Of a DNA stretch of 62,680 nt, positions 15,590-23,257 are shown piece after piece. Within the stretch, counting starts at the first letter, position 1. Every line of letters begins with the position of its first letter. Source of the stretch: Telluria aromaticivorans (GTDB lineage Bacteria; Pseudomonadota; Gammaproteobacteria; Burkholderiales; Burkholderiaceae_D); the NCBI RefSeq assembly GCF_013003915.1, contig NZ_JABAIV010000013.1, positions 1 through 62,680 on the forward strand, read 5' to 3'. A model generated the notes under the pieces. That model was given only the letters and a program-made list of their open reading frames with translations, was not told where the DNA came from and did no database searches. The position numbers and the translations under genes were made by a program.

Positions 15590-18378
15590 TTGAACACCTC
15601 GCGCACGTGGATGATGCGGCGCTGTTCCGGCGTGAAGATGCCGAAAGTGGCGCGGCCTACCGGGTCGGTCGCGATGGTCGCGCTGCAGGCCGTGTTCAGG
15701 GGACGCAGCCAGGGGATGGCGGCGCCGGTGGTCGCCGGCTTCATGCCGACTGCAATACAGGAGTTGTCTTCGCCGGCAGCGCCAAGGTTGACCGCGATAT
15801 CGGCGCGGCCAGGACCGCCCGCGGTGAGCTGCAGGCCGAACGAAGCCGTACCTTTCGCCAGCGTGAGCGAACTGGGCGTGAAGGTCCGCGCCAGCGTCAT
15901 GCCCGTCGGGTTCAGCGTGAACGCGAAGGAGGTGGATGAGATCACTGTATGGCTGTCTTCGTCGTTCAGCAGCCAGCTGCGCCCGGTCCAGTATTCCGCC
16001 ATCACGGGAATCGTCAGCGGCCCGCGCAGGTTGCCGAAGCGGCTGCCCAGGCGCAGGCGCCCGCTGCGGATGAAGGGTTTGGCTTGCTCGGCAGTGTCGG
16101 GGAGGGCCGATGTGACCGTGGCGCTGGCGGCGCGCAGGCGGACTTGGGTAGGGGCGGTGGCCCGGGCCGCGAAGGTGTACACGGGCTTCGGTTTGGCGAC
16201 ACCGTTCTCGAATGCCGTCGCCGCGATGACCGCATCGCCCAGGCTGCCGGGAGACGGCGCGAACGCCGTGCCGTCTGTCTTGTTCACCGTCAGCGTGGCC
16301 GCTTCGCTCAGTCCCAGTCCGGTGGTGTAATTCTGCGTCGCCGTGCCGCCCTGGCTCATCGCGGTGACCGCCAGGGCGATCGGCTCGCCCGAGTAATAGG
16401 ACGTGCGCGGGTCCACCTGCGCCACCTTGAAATAGGCCGGGATGAAGGGGCCGACCTTGCCGTTGGCATGGCAGCTCGCGGTGTCGGTGCGGGTGCTGCC
16501 GCCGCTGGCCAGGTTCGAACCGAGGAACCTGGCCAGGGTGGCCTTCAGGTCGATCTTGCCCACTTCCGTCCATGTCGCCGTGAAGCTCCCCACGCCAGCC
16601 ACGAAAGGCACGCCCGGCGCACTGAAGTCGCCAGGTGCGCCTGCCATGCTCGGGCAGTCCATCGCGAGCGCGACCGCATGATCGGTGGCGCTGGCGTTAT
16701 TCAGGGCGGTGGTGTCAAAATTCTTCGTCACCTCGTTCGCAGCATTGAGCGCGCGCACCTCGACCTTGAACCCAGCGCCTGCGCGGATCGGCACCGCGCT
16801 GGCGTTAGCGACCGCGAATGACTTCGGCGCGGTCTTGAAGGTGGTATTGCCGTGCGCGGCGGCTGTGGTGATCGATGCGGCCAGGGCCATCTCGCCGGCA
16901 TCGGGATAGGACAGCGTCAGCGCCGTCGTCGCCTTGCCGTTGACGTCGAAATCGGTCGGGATGTTGAACGTGCCGGACGGGCATGCCAGCGCGGTGCCAT
17001 TCAACGAAAGTGCCTGTGTGCCGCTCTTGGGCTTGCTGTAACCGCAGCTGTACGCCACCGTTTGCTGCACGCCCTTGAACGCCGGCACGCAGGCCTTCTG
17101 GTTGTCGCTTTGCTTGACGGCGGCGACGCCTACCGCCACCTTGTCGCCGGCATAGTGGTCGGGAACGCTCAGCAGCAGCTTGGCGCCGCCGATGAATTCC
17201 ATGGTGCAGCCCGCACCGGGCTTGCCGGTATTGAGGCAAGTGGTGGCAAACAGATCGGCCGGCGCGGCGCTCGTCACGCCCAGCGTCGCCGCGCCCGAGG
17301 CGATCCGCGTGCCCAGGACATCGGTACTCTCGGTACCCGCCGGAATAGTGAATGCTTCACCGAATGGTCCAAGCGTGCCGCTCACGCCTGCCGTGTAATG
17401 CGGCGCCGTACAGGCAGCGTTGGCGCAGGCACGCACGTTGACCTTCTCCGGCACGCAGGTATCCCCTAAACCGTCGTGCGTAATCAGGAAATGGTGTGGG
17501 CCTTTGGGAAGCGGGCTCTCGCAGCGCGGACCGTCCTCCGTGTTGAGCTTGTAGCCGCTGTTGTTCGTCACGCAGTCGCACTTGTTTCGTGCGGTGCCGT
17601 TCTTGCAGTAGATGGTGCCGGTGACCTTTCCCCACTGTTCCAGCCTCGCACTGTTGACGCTGGCGTTGCCCGAAATGACAGCGGATGCGGCCAGCAGCAC
17701 CAGGTCGCCGGTATCGACGTTGCCGCCGACCTTGCTGCCGGATTCCAGCGTGACCTTGCTGCTTGCAGTGACATTGCCCGTAATGACCACATTCGCCCCG
17801 GTCGTGACGACGGTGCCGGTCACGTTGCCGTTGACCCTGGAATCGGAGCTGAGGTTGACCAGCCCCGTGGAAATGAGGGAACCGGTGATCGTGACATCGT
17901 CCGTGCCGAGCTGAATGACGGCAGCCTTGACGTTCGCCGTCATCGCGATCGCGATGCTGCCCGCCGAGAAGGTCGCACCGACATCGAAGTCGCCTCCTGT
18001 GACCTTCAGGTTGGCAGGATTCATTGCCGCAATGTTCAGGTCGCCCGTGACGATCAGCCTGGCCGTGCCGCTCATCGTCAGGCCATGGTTATATCCGGTG
18101 ACGACATTATTGTTGACCTTGACCGTATAGCCGTCGGCAATGACGACCTGGTCATATTCGGCCAGGTAAGCCGACGTAGGACAGGTATAGACCTTGTTCG
18201 CCAGGGTGCACGAATACACCGCGGCGCCATTGAAGGTATAAACCGTGGCCTGCGCCATGCTGCTCCCCAGCAGCCCCACCAGCGCAAAGACGAGCGCCGG
18301 CAGCCACTGCCCGAAGACGCGGAGGCGGGGCAGGTGGGCGCGGGCGAACAGGATCGCGAAGAGGGACGGGAAGGACAA
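15586..18378 (-). CDS. mshQ: MshQ-like large secreted pilus-associated protein (DUF6701-type)
   Basis: 930 residues. There is a signal-peptide-like N-terminus ending near AQA at ~44, then a repetitive region (about 75-250) of short VTG/NV alternations that looks like a beta-helix. A cysteine-rich segment with repeated C-x-C pairs follows (CKNGTARNKCDC). Several beta-sandwich-like modules come next, and then the C-terminal block RFGNLRGPL..PVMAEYWTG typical of MshQ/DUF6701 proteins. The role is probably adhesion or tip function. Its start is uncertain: TTG at 18378 is the most upstream plausible codon and no in-frame ATG precedes the signal peptide. It is the first gene of the msh operon here. 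Confidence 0.75.
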   Translation of the reverse strand: MSFPSLFAILFARAHLPRLRVFGQWLPALVFALVGLLGSSMAQATVYTFNGAAVYSCTLANKVYTCPTSAYLAEYDQVVIADGYTVKVNNNVVTGYNHGLTMSGTARLIVTGDLNIAAMNPANLKVTGGDFDVGATFSAGSIAIAMTANVKAAVIQLGTDDVTITGSLISTGLVNLSSDSRVNGNVTGTVVTTGANVVITGNVTASSKVTLESGSKVGGNVDTGDLVLLAASAVISGNASVNSARLEQWGKVTGTIYCKNGTARNKCDCVTNNSGYKLNTEDGPRCESPLPKGPHHFLITHDGLGDTCVPEKVNVRACANAACTAPHYTAGVSGTLGPFGEAFTIPAGTESTDVLGTRIASGAATLGVTSAAPADLFATTCLNTGKPGAGCTMEFIGGAKLLLSVPDHYAGDKVAVGVAAVKQSDNQKACVPAFKGVQQTVAYSCGYSKPKSGTQALSLNGTALACPSGTFNIPTDFDVNGKATTALTLSYPDAGEMALAASITTAAAHGNTTFKTAPKSFAVANASAVPIRAGAGFKVEVRALNAANEVTKNFDTTALNNASATDHAVALAMDCPSMAGAPGDFSAPGVPFVAGVGSFTATWTEVGKIDLKATLARFLGSNLASGGSTRTDTASCHANGKVGPFIPAYFKVAQVDPRTSYYSGEPIALAVTAMSQGGTATQNYTTGLGLSEAATLTVNKTDGTAFAPSPGSLGDAVIAATAFENGVAKPKPVYTFAARATAPTQVRLRAASATVTSALPDTAEQAKPFIRSGRLRLGSRFGNLRGPLTIPVMAEYWTGRSWLLNDEDSHTVISSTSFAFTLNPTGMTLARTFTPSSLTLAKGTASFGLQLTAGGPGRADIAVNLGAAGEDNSCIAVGMKPATTGAAIPWLRPLNTACSATIATDPVGRATFGIFTPEQRRIIHVREVFN

Positions 18379-18530
18379 GGCTTGGCCTGCGTCAAAGCAT
18401 CAATGCCCGAAAGTGTGCATCAGTTGCCCGGGCGGGACAATGAATTTTTCGCTCGGGCAATGCTTTTCTTCGCATCAAGGCTCAGGCACAACGCCGCTTG
18501 CCTACATCACTTGCCAACTTGGCACCAAGA
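18379..18530. other. Spacer between leuA and the msh operon
   Basis: 152 bp holding the leuA 3' flank and the 5' region of mshQ. A long interrupted inverted repeat (TTGCCCGGGC around 18425 with GCTCGGGCAA around 18452) could terminate leuA transcripts or shape the mshQ leader. No T-run and no confident promoter were seen. Confidence 0.4.
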
Positions 18531-20210
18531 TCAGGCCGCGATGGCTTCCTCGCCCGCCGCCGTCATGCCCAAATGACGGTTCACCGCCGACAGCACCGCG
18601 CGGAACGAGGCCGTCAGGATATTGCTGTCGATGCCGACGCCGAACAGCGTTTGTCCATTGCCCACCCGCAGCTCGACATAGCAGGCGGCGCGCGCATCGG
18701 CGCCGCGGCCGATCGCGTGCTCGTGGTAATCCATCAGGCGGATGTCCAGGCCCAGCGCCTTCACGAAGGCGTCGATCGGGCCATTCCCCTCACCGCGGCA
18801 GGCCTGCGTCACGCCGTTGCGCGCCACGGTCAGGTCGATCTGCACGCCGTGCTGGCTGTCCTCGGTCATGCGGTGCGATACATAATTGAACGGCGATTCC
18901 TGCTCCAGGTATTCCTGCGAGAACAGCGCATGGATGCTCGACGCGGCGATCTCGCGGCCGGTTTCGTCGGCCATGCGCTGCACGGCGCGCGAGAACTCGA
19001 TCTGCAGGCGGCGCGGCAGCTCCAGGCCGTATTCCTGCGCCAGCAAATAGGCCATGCCGCCCTTGCCGGACTGGCTGTTGACGCGGATGACGGCGTCGTA
19101 GCTGCGGCCCAGGTCGGCCGGGTCGATCGGCAAATACGGCACTTCCCAGATCCCGTCCTTGTCCTGCTTGGCGAAACCCTTCTTGATCGCGTCCTGGTGC
19201 GAGCCCGAGAATGCGGTAAAGACCAGGTCGCCCGCATACGGGTGGCGCGGGTGCACCGGCAGCTGGTTGCATTCCTCCACCAGCTGGCGCACGGCGTCGA
19301 TGTCCGAGAAATCCAGGCCCGGGTCGATGCCCTGGGTATACAGGTTCATGGCCAGCGTCACCAGGTCGACGTTGCCGGTACGTTCGCCATTGCCGAACAG
19401 GCAGCCCTCGACGCGGTCGGCGCCCGCCATCACGGCCAGTTCGGCCGCCGCCACGGCCGTGCCGCGGTCGTTGTGCGGGTGCACGCTGATGACCAGCGAC
19501 TCGCGCCCTTCCAGGTTGCGGCACATCCACTCGATCTGGTCGGCATACACGTTGGGCGTGCTCGCTTCCACGGTGGACGGCAGGTTGACGATCATCGGGT
19601 TCTGCGGCGTCGGCTGCCAGACGGCGCTGACGGCATCCACGATCTGCTTCGAGAAATCGAGTTCGGTGGTCGAGAAGGATTCCGGCGAATATTCCAGGCC
19701 CCACTGGGTCTGCGGGTGCTGCGCCACCAACTCCTTGATCAGCTGGGTGCCTTTGACGGCGATCTGCACGATCTCGTCGCGCTCCATGCCGAACACCACG
19801 CGGCGGAACACCGGCGCCACCGAGTTGTAGACGTGGACGATGGCGCGCTTGGCGCCCACCGCCGAGTCCACCGTGCGGCGGATCAGCTCATCGCGCGCCT
19901 GGGTCAGCACGATGATGGTCACGTCATCAGGAATATGCTTGTCTTCCACCAGCATGCGCACGAAGTCGAAATCGGCCTGCGAGGCGGACGGGAAGCCGAC
20001 TTCGATCTCCTTGATGCCGACTTTCAGCAGCATCTGGAAGAAACGCAGCTTCTTCTCCGGGCTCATCGGCTCGATCAGCGCCTGGTTGCCGTCGCGCAAA
20101 TCCGTGCTCATCCAGACCGGAGGGCGGGTGATGGCGCGGGACGGCCACTGGCGGTCGGTCAGCGGGACGGCAGGGAAGGGACGGTATTTGGCGGCGGGGT
20201 TCTTCAGCAT
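18531..20210 (-). CDS. leuA: 2-isopropylmalate synthase
   Basis: 559 residues, the length of the LeuA type 2 subfamily. The catalytic TIM barrel has STDLRDGNQ (metal Asp) near 35 and SVHPHNDRG (His-x-His) near 243. The C-terminal ~130 residues form the leucine-binding regulatory domain, with a conserved YCHYVEL-like segment (ACYVELRVGNG). It condenses acetyl-CoA with 2-ketoisovalerate, the first committed step of leucine synthesis, and is feedback-inhibited by leucine. It is a single gene preceded by a 350-base leader with two leucine-containing ORFs and a hairpin, indicating transcript-level control by leucine supply. Confidence 0.95.
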   Translation of the reverse strand: MLKNPAAKYRPFPAVPLTDRQWPSRAITRPPVWMSTDLRDGNQALIEPMSPEKKLRFFQMLLKVGIKEIEVGFPSASQADFDFVRMLVEDKHIPDDVTIIVLTQARDELIRRTVDSAVGAKRAIVHVYNSVAPVFRRVVFGMERDEIVQIAVKGTQLIKELVAQHPQTQWGLEYSPESFSTTELDFSKQIVDAVSAVWQPTPQNPMIVNLPSTVEASTPNVYADQIEWMCRNLEGRESLVISVHPHNDRGTAVAAAELAVMAGADRVEGCLFGNGERTGNVDLVTLAMNLYTQGIDPGLDFSDIDAVRQLVEECNQLPVHPRHPYAGDLVFTAFSGSHQDAIKKGFAKQDKDGIWEVPYLPIDPADLGRSYDAVIRVNSQSGKGGMAYLLAQEYGLELPRRLQIEFSRAVQRMADETGREIAASSIHALFSQEYLEQESPFNYVSHRMTEDSQHGVQIDLTVARNGVTQACRGEGNGPIDAFVKALGLDIRLMDYHEHAIGRGADARAACYVELRVGNGQTLFGVGIDSNILTASFRAVLSAVNRHLGMTAAGEEAIAA

Positions 20211-20268
20211 GATCGTTGCTCCTTGCGGGTATTCTCTGGGCCCTGATGAGGGCGGAAGTGCGGCGGGA

Positions 20269-20307
20269 GGTTGCCGGGCGGGCCGCGAAACGCTAGGCCC
20301 GGCAACC
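20269..20307 (-). terminator. Leader hairpin upstream of leuA, candidate attenuator
   Basis: The perfect 11-bp inverted repeat GGTTGCCGGGC/GCCCGGCAACC has a 17-base loop. It follows the leucine codons of leader peptide 2 directly, and the peptide's stop codon lies in the loop. No U-run follows, so it may act through pausing, Rho or by sequestering downstream sequence. Confidence 0.55.
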
Positions 20308-20409
20308 GGTCGGTAGCTTTAGCAGCAGTCGGACGAACGCACGTGCGGCAGCTGCCAGGTTCAGGCTGGTGGCGGAGTACGATGGTGCTGGAGAAGGAAT
20401 CTTGGACAT
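20293..20409 (-). CDS. Leader peptide 2 upstream of leuA
   Basis: A 38-codon ORF starting at the ATG at 20409 with an AGGAAAG Shine-Dalgarno about 9 bases upstream. Near its end it carries CTG CTG CTA AAG CTA (Leu-Leu-Leu-Lys-Leu), immediately followed by the 20269-20307 hairpin that overlaps its stop codon. This is the geometry expected of a ribosome-stalling attenuator: a ribosome waiting for charged tRNA-Leu would cover the hairpin's first strand. It is the better of the two leader-peptide candidates because it has a Shine-Dalgarno and lies next to the hairpin. Confidence 0.55.
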   Translation of the reverse strand: MSKIPSPAPSYSATSLNLAAAARAFVRLLLKLPTGCRA

Positions 20410-20476
20410 CGGGTCGGACTTTCCTGGACTACATGCTGCTTGCTTGGCCGGCTTGTGGCCGGGACCTACGGCGTGG

Positions 20477-20557
20477 TTACGCGCGTAGTAGCAGGGCGGC
20501 CAGCGCTAGCGCGCCGGCGGCAGGTAGGGAAATCGACAGATGCAGTGGGCAGGACAT
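20477..20557 (-). CDS. Leader peptide 1 upstream of leuA
   Basis: A 26-codon ORF with eight leucine codons. They are clustered at the end as Leu-x-Leu-x-x-Leu-Leu-Leu, with CTA, a rarer codon in such GC-rich DNA, used four times. Its ATG at 20557 coincides with the transcription start predicted from the promoter at 20565-20594, so it would have to be translated as a leaderless message. It may be a second leucine sensor, or a chance ORF in the leader. Confidence 0.45.
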   Translation of the reverse strand: MSCPLHLSISLPAAGALALAALLLRA

Positions 20558-20564
20558 GTGAATG

Positions 20565-20594
20565 AATGTAAGAGAGCAGGGAAGGGCGTGTCAA
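20565..20594 (-). promoter_or_regulatory. Strong sigma-70 promoter for the leuA leader
   Basis: On the minus strand a perfect TTGACA (20589-20594) and TACATT (20565-20570) are separated by 18 bases. The transcript would begin near 20557, about 350 bases before leuA. Confidence 0.7.
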
Positions 20595-20645
20595 GCGAAA
20601 ATTTGTGCGCTGCGGTAAACCACAACATGTGCTTACCCACTACAC

Positions 20646-20758
20646 CGTAAGGTGGGCAAGTTCCTTGCCCACGCGTTCAAATCACGCTCGCAGGCCAGAC
20701 GCCTTTTTCGATACGCGAAGGCCCGTTGAACGCGTGGGCAGAATCTGCCCACCCTACG
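20646..20758. repeat. REPIN copy C
   Basis: 113 bp with CGTAAGGTGGGC at the left (the tetranucleotide is GTAA here) and GCCCACCCTACG at the right. Each arm has its own hairpin: GTGGGCAAG/CTTGCCCAC and GTGGGCAGA/TCTGCCCAC. It lies between the divergent leuA leader and infA. Confidence 0.9.
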
Positions 20759-20841
20759 GGTTAACTTGTCTCCAATCACCCGGAAATCTCCCAACGCCAC
20801 AACCTCGATCAACTCCTCTTTCTGCACCGCACGATGTTTAC

Positions 20842-20850
20842 TGGTATACT
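20842..20850 (+). promoter_or_regulatory. Extended -10 promoter candidate for infA
   Basis: TGGTATACT fits an extended -10 (TGnTATAAT-like) element. It would give a 5' untranslated region of about 250 bases for infA. No good -35 is visible, as is common for extended -10 promoters. Confidence 0.4.
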
Positions 20851-21108
20851 GTGCTTTCCCTGTCGATGAAGCAGCAGCGCTTCTCGGCACCAATCCGGTA
20901 ACGTACCTGCACACTGCGCCACCGCACTGCGATACGCCACCGCCCAAGCCTCCGCTCCTTCTTCAGGATGCGCGCTTCCGTTTTCAGCCCTGGCTCCCCG
21001 GTCAGGCCAGCACCAATCGCCGCCTTCGTGACATGTCTGGCGGTGCGACCGAACTACAACGAACCCGCGCGCCGCCCGGGCCGTAACGCACGCTTTAGGA
21101 GAACCAGC
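20851..21108. other. Long 5' untranslated region of infA
   Basis: 258 bp without a convincing gene between the extended -10 element and the infA start. The sequence is GC-rich with no recognised riboswitch fold. Confidence 0.35.
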
Positions 21109-21381
21109 ATGGCAAAAGAAGAACTGATTGAAATGAACGGCCTCGTGTCCGAAATCCTGCCGGAAATGCGTTTCCGCGTCGACCTCGACAACGGCCACAA
21201 GCTGATCGCTTATACCTCGGGCCGCATGAAGAAGAACCACATCCGCATCCTGGCGGGTGACCGTGTCACGCTCGAGCTGTCGCCGTACGACCTGAACAAG
21301 GGCCGTATCGTGTTCCGCCACATCGAAACCCGCGGTCCTTCGACCGGCGGTGGCCAGCGCCCGGCACCACGCCGCCGCTGA
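21109..21381 (+). CDS. infA: Translation initiation factor IF-1, long paralogue
   Basis: 90 residues starting at an ATG with the strong Shine-Dalgarno TAGGAGA. The OB fold is evident from MNGLVSEILPEMRFRV, NGHKLIAYTSGRMKKNHIRI and DRVTLELSPYD. IF-1 normally has 72 residues; this protein has a C-terminal extension rich in Gly, Arg and Pro. Two infA copies are usual in Burkholderiales, and the long one typically lies outside the ribosomal-protein operon, as here. It binds the 30S A site during initiation. A GC-rich hairpin follows at 21392-21422. Confidence 0.92.
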   Translation: MAKEELIEMNGLVSEILPEMRFRVDLDNGHKLIAYTSGRMKKNHIRILAGDRVTLELSPYDLNKGRIVFRHIETRGPSTGGGQRPAPRRR

Positions 21382-21391
21382 TCCAGCAGGC

Positions 21392-21422
21392 GCCGGTCCT
21401 GTCCTTTCCAGGACGGACCGGC
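21392..21422 (+). terminator. GC-rich hairpin after infA
   Basis: GCCGGTCC-TGTCC...GGACGGACCGGC forms a 12-bp stem with one bulge and a 6-base loop, starting 11 bases after the infA stop. The following sequence is not T-rich. Confidence 0.5.
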
Positions 21423-21463
21423 GGATTGTCCTGGCCCCCGCGCCAATAGTGCGGTTGCGTAAC

Positions 21464-21488
21464 ATGAACAGCCTTACAATATGTTCAT
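21464..21488. promoter_or_regulatory. Palindromic operator-like site before the helicase gene
   Basis: The perfect inverted repeat ATGAACA-N11-TGTTCAT encloses a -10-like TACAAT (21475-21480), 24 bp before the helicase start. Such placement suggests a dimeric repressor site. The regulator is not identified. Confidence 0.45.
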
Positions 21489-21511
21489 AAAACGACAACT
21501 CCGGACGATCC

Positions 21512-23140
21512 ATGGCCCATATCCATCCTGCCGGCTGGCGCGAAATGTCCGTCACCGGTTCTGCCGCACGTGAGATCGAAACGCTCACCCTCCTCGACAA
21601 GCGGCTGTCGGATACACCCTACGAGATCTACCACGGCGTCCACTGGACCAATGTCGAGCACGGCTTTTCGGCCTATGGCGACATCGACTTCATCATCGTC
21701 GCCCCCAACGGCAGGGTCCTGCTCATCGAGCAGATCGCCGGCTTCCTGAACGAATCCCCGGACGGCCTGGTGAAAAACTACCAGGGCAAGCCGCGCAAGA
21801 TCCGCCAGCAGATCCTGCACAGCATCGAAGGCTTCTCCAAGCGCTACCAGGGCCAGCTGTCGATCGACTACCTGCTGTACTGCCCCGACTACATCGTGCG
21901 CGACCCGCAGCAGGCCGGCATCGACCCGACCCACATCATCGACGCCACCAACAAGGGCAGGCTGGGCGCGGTCATCCGCGAAATCCTGCCCATCACAGCG
22001 CGCTCCGAAGACTTCGACAAGGTCACCCGCTACCTCGGCGACACCCTGAGCCTGCGCCCGGACCCGAGCTCGATGATCGGCTGCGCCACGCAGATGGTCA
22101 CGCGCCTGTCGGGCGGCCTGGCCACCTGGGCGCGCCGGCTCGAATTCTCGCCCTTTCGCCTGCGCGTGATGGGCACCGCCGGCAGCGGCAAGACCCAGCT
22201 GGCGCTGGCCGAATACACCGCCGCGTTAGATGCCGGCCTGCGCCCGCTTTACGTCTGCTTCAACCGCCCGCTGGCCGACCACATCGGGCGCCTGGTGCCG
22301 AGCGGCGGGCGCGTCGCCAACTTCCACGAACTGTGCGACGCCTGGCTGCGCGCCCAGGGCAAGACGCCCGATTACGCCTCGCCCGACGTCTGGGCCGAGA
22401 TCGAAGGCTCGCTGGTGGCGGCCGACCTGCCGGAAACCTGGCAATACGACGTCGTCATCATCGACGAAGGCCAGGATTTCTCGACCATGTGGCGCGACAT
22501 CGTGTTGCGCATGCTGAAGGAAAACGGCCGTGCCATCTGGCTGGAGGACCCGGACCAGAACCTGTACGGCAAGGCTACGGTGCCGCTGCCGGGCTGGGTG
22601 GTGCTGCACTCGAACACCAACTACCGCAGCCCGCGCCAGATCGTGCAGATGCTCACCTCGATCGGCGCCGTCAGCCAGCCGGTGGAGGCGGGTAGCCCGT
22701 TCAAGGGCGCCGACATCGAGGAAATGACCTACCTAGAGGGCGATACCGAGGCCATGCTGGCCGCGACCCGGCGCGCCGTCACCACTTGCCTGGCCGCGGG
22801 CTTCGGCCGCCAGGACATCGCCATCTGCTCCTTCCGCGGCCGCGAAAAATCCGCCATCCTCAAGCTCGACAAACTGAGCGACGCCCACACCCTGCGCTCC
22901 TTCACCGGAGAATACGACCTGTTCGGCAACCCGGTATTCCGCGAAGGCGGCCTGCTGGCCGAATCGCTCTACCGTTTCAAAGGCCAGTCCGCGCCGGCGC
23001 TGATCTTCACCGAAATCGACTTCGAAGAGATGGACGAACTCACCCTGCGCAAGCTGTTTGTCGGCATGACCCGCGCGCGCCTGAAGCTGGTGCTGGTGAT
23101 GAGCGAGCGGGCGTCGGTGCAGATGCTGGATCGGATGTAA
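21512..23140 (+). CDS. NERD-domain UvrD/Rep-like superfamily I helicase
   Basis: 542 residues. The N-terminal part (about 15-110) looks like a NERD nuclease-related domain: YGDIDFIIV near 57 and RVLLIEQI near 72. In active nucleases of this fold the last motif reads E-x-K; here Lys is replaced (EQI), so the domain is probably non-catalytic. It is followed by a helicase core with Walker A GTAGSGKT near 221, Walker B VVIIDEGQDF near 313, a Q-x-IY-like DPDQNLYG near 347, and the C-terminal VGMTRARLKLVLV (motif VI). It is compact and lacks large 1B/2B insertions. The role may be DNA repair or foreign-DNA handling. A palindromic site lies in its promoter. Confidence 0.75.
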   Translation: MAHIHPAGWREMSVTGSAAREIETLTLLDKRLSDTPYEIYHGVHWTNVEHGFSAYGDIDFIIVAPNGRVLLIEQIAGFLNESPDGLVKNYQGKPRKIRQQILHSIEGFSKRYQGQLSIDYLLYCPDYIVRDPQQAGIDPTHIIDATNKGRLGAVIREILPITARSEDFDKVTRYLGDTLSLRPDPSSMIGCATQMVTRLSGGLATWARRLEFSPFRLRVMGTAGSGKTQLALAEYTAALDAGLRPLYVCFNRPLADHIGRLVPSGGRVANFHELCDAWLRAQGKTPDYASPDVWAEIEGSLVAADLPETWQYDVVIIDEGQDFSTMWRDIVLRMLKENGRAIWLEDPDQNLYGKATVPLPGWVVLHSNTNYRSPRQIVQMLTSIGAVSQPVEAGSPFKGADIEEMTYLEGDTEAMLAATRRAVTTCLAAGFGRQDIAICSFRGREKSAILKLDKLSDAHTLRSFTGEYDLFGNPVFREGGLLAESLYRFKGQSAPALIFTEIDFEEMDELTLRKLFVGMTRARLKLVLVMSERASVQMLDRM

Positions 23141-23257
23141 GGCCTTGCCGGACAATCCGAGCGATGGCGCATTTTATGCGTGCCTCATGGTGAATCTAGG
23201 GCGCAGGCCGGTCGGCACGTGCTAGCATTTTGCTCATCTACTCCCCGGGACGAACTG

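Noticed and set aside
18379..18530. A cyclic-di-GMP riboswitch before mshQ
   Set aside because: Looked for because pilus genes are common targets, but the conserved GEMM core and tetraloop sequences are absent.
20766..20832. A KEELIE peptide on the minus strand resembling the start of IF-1
   Set aside because: Six residues only, in a frame with no other similarity to InfA; more likely chance than a duplicated infA fragment.
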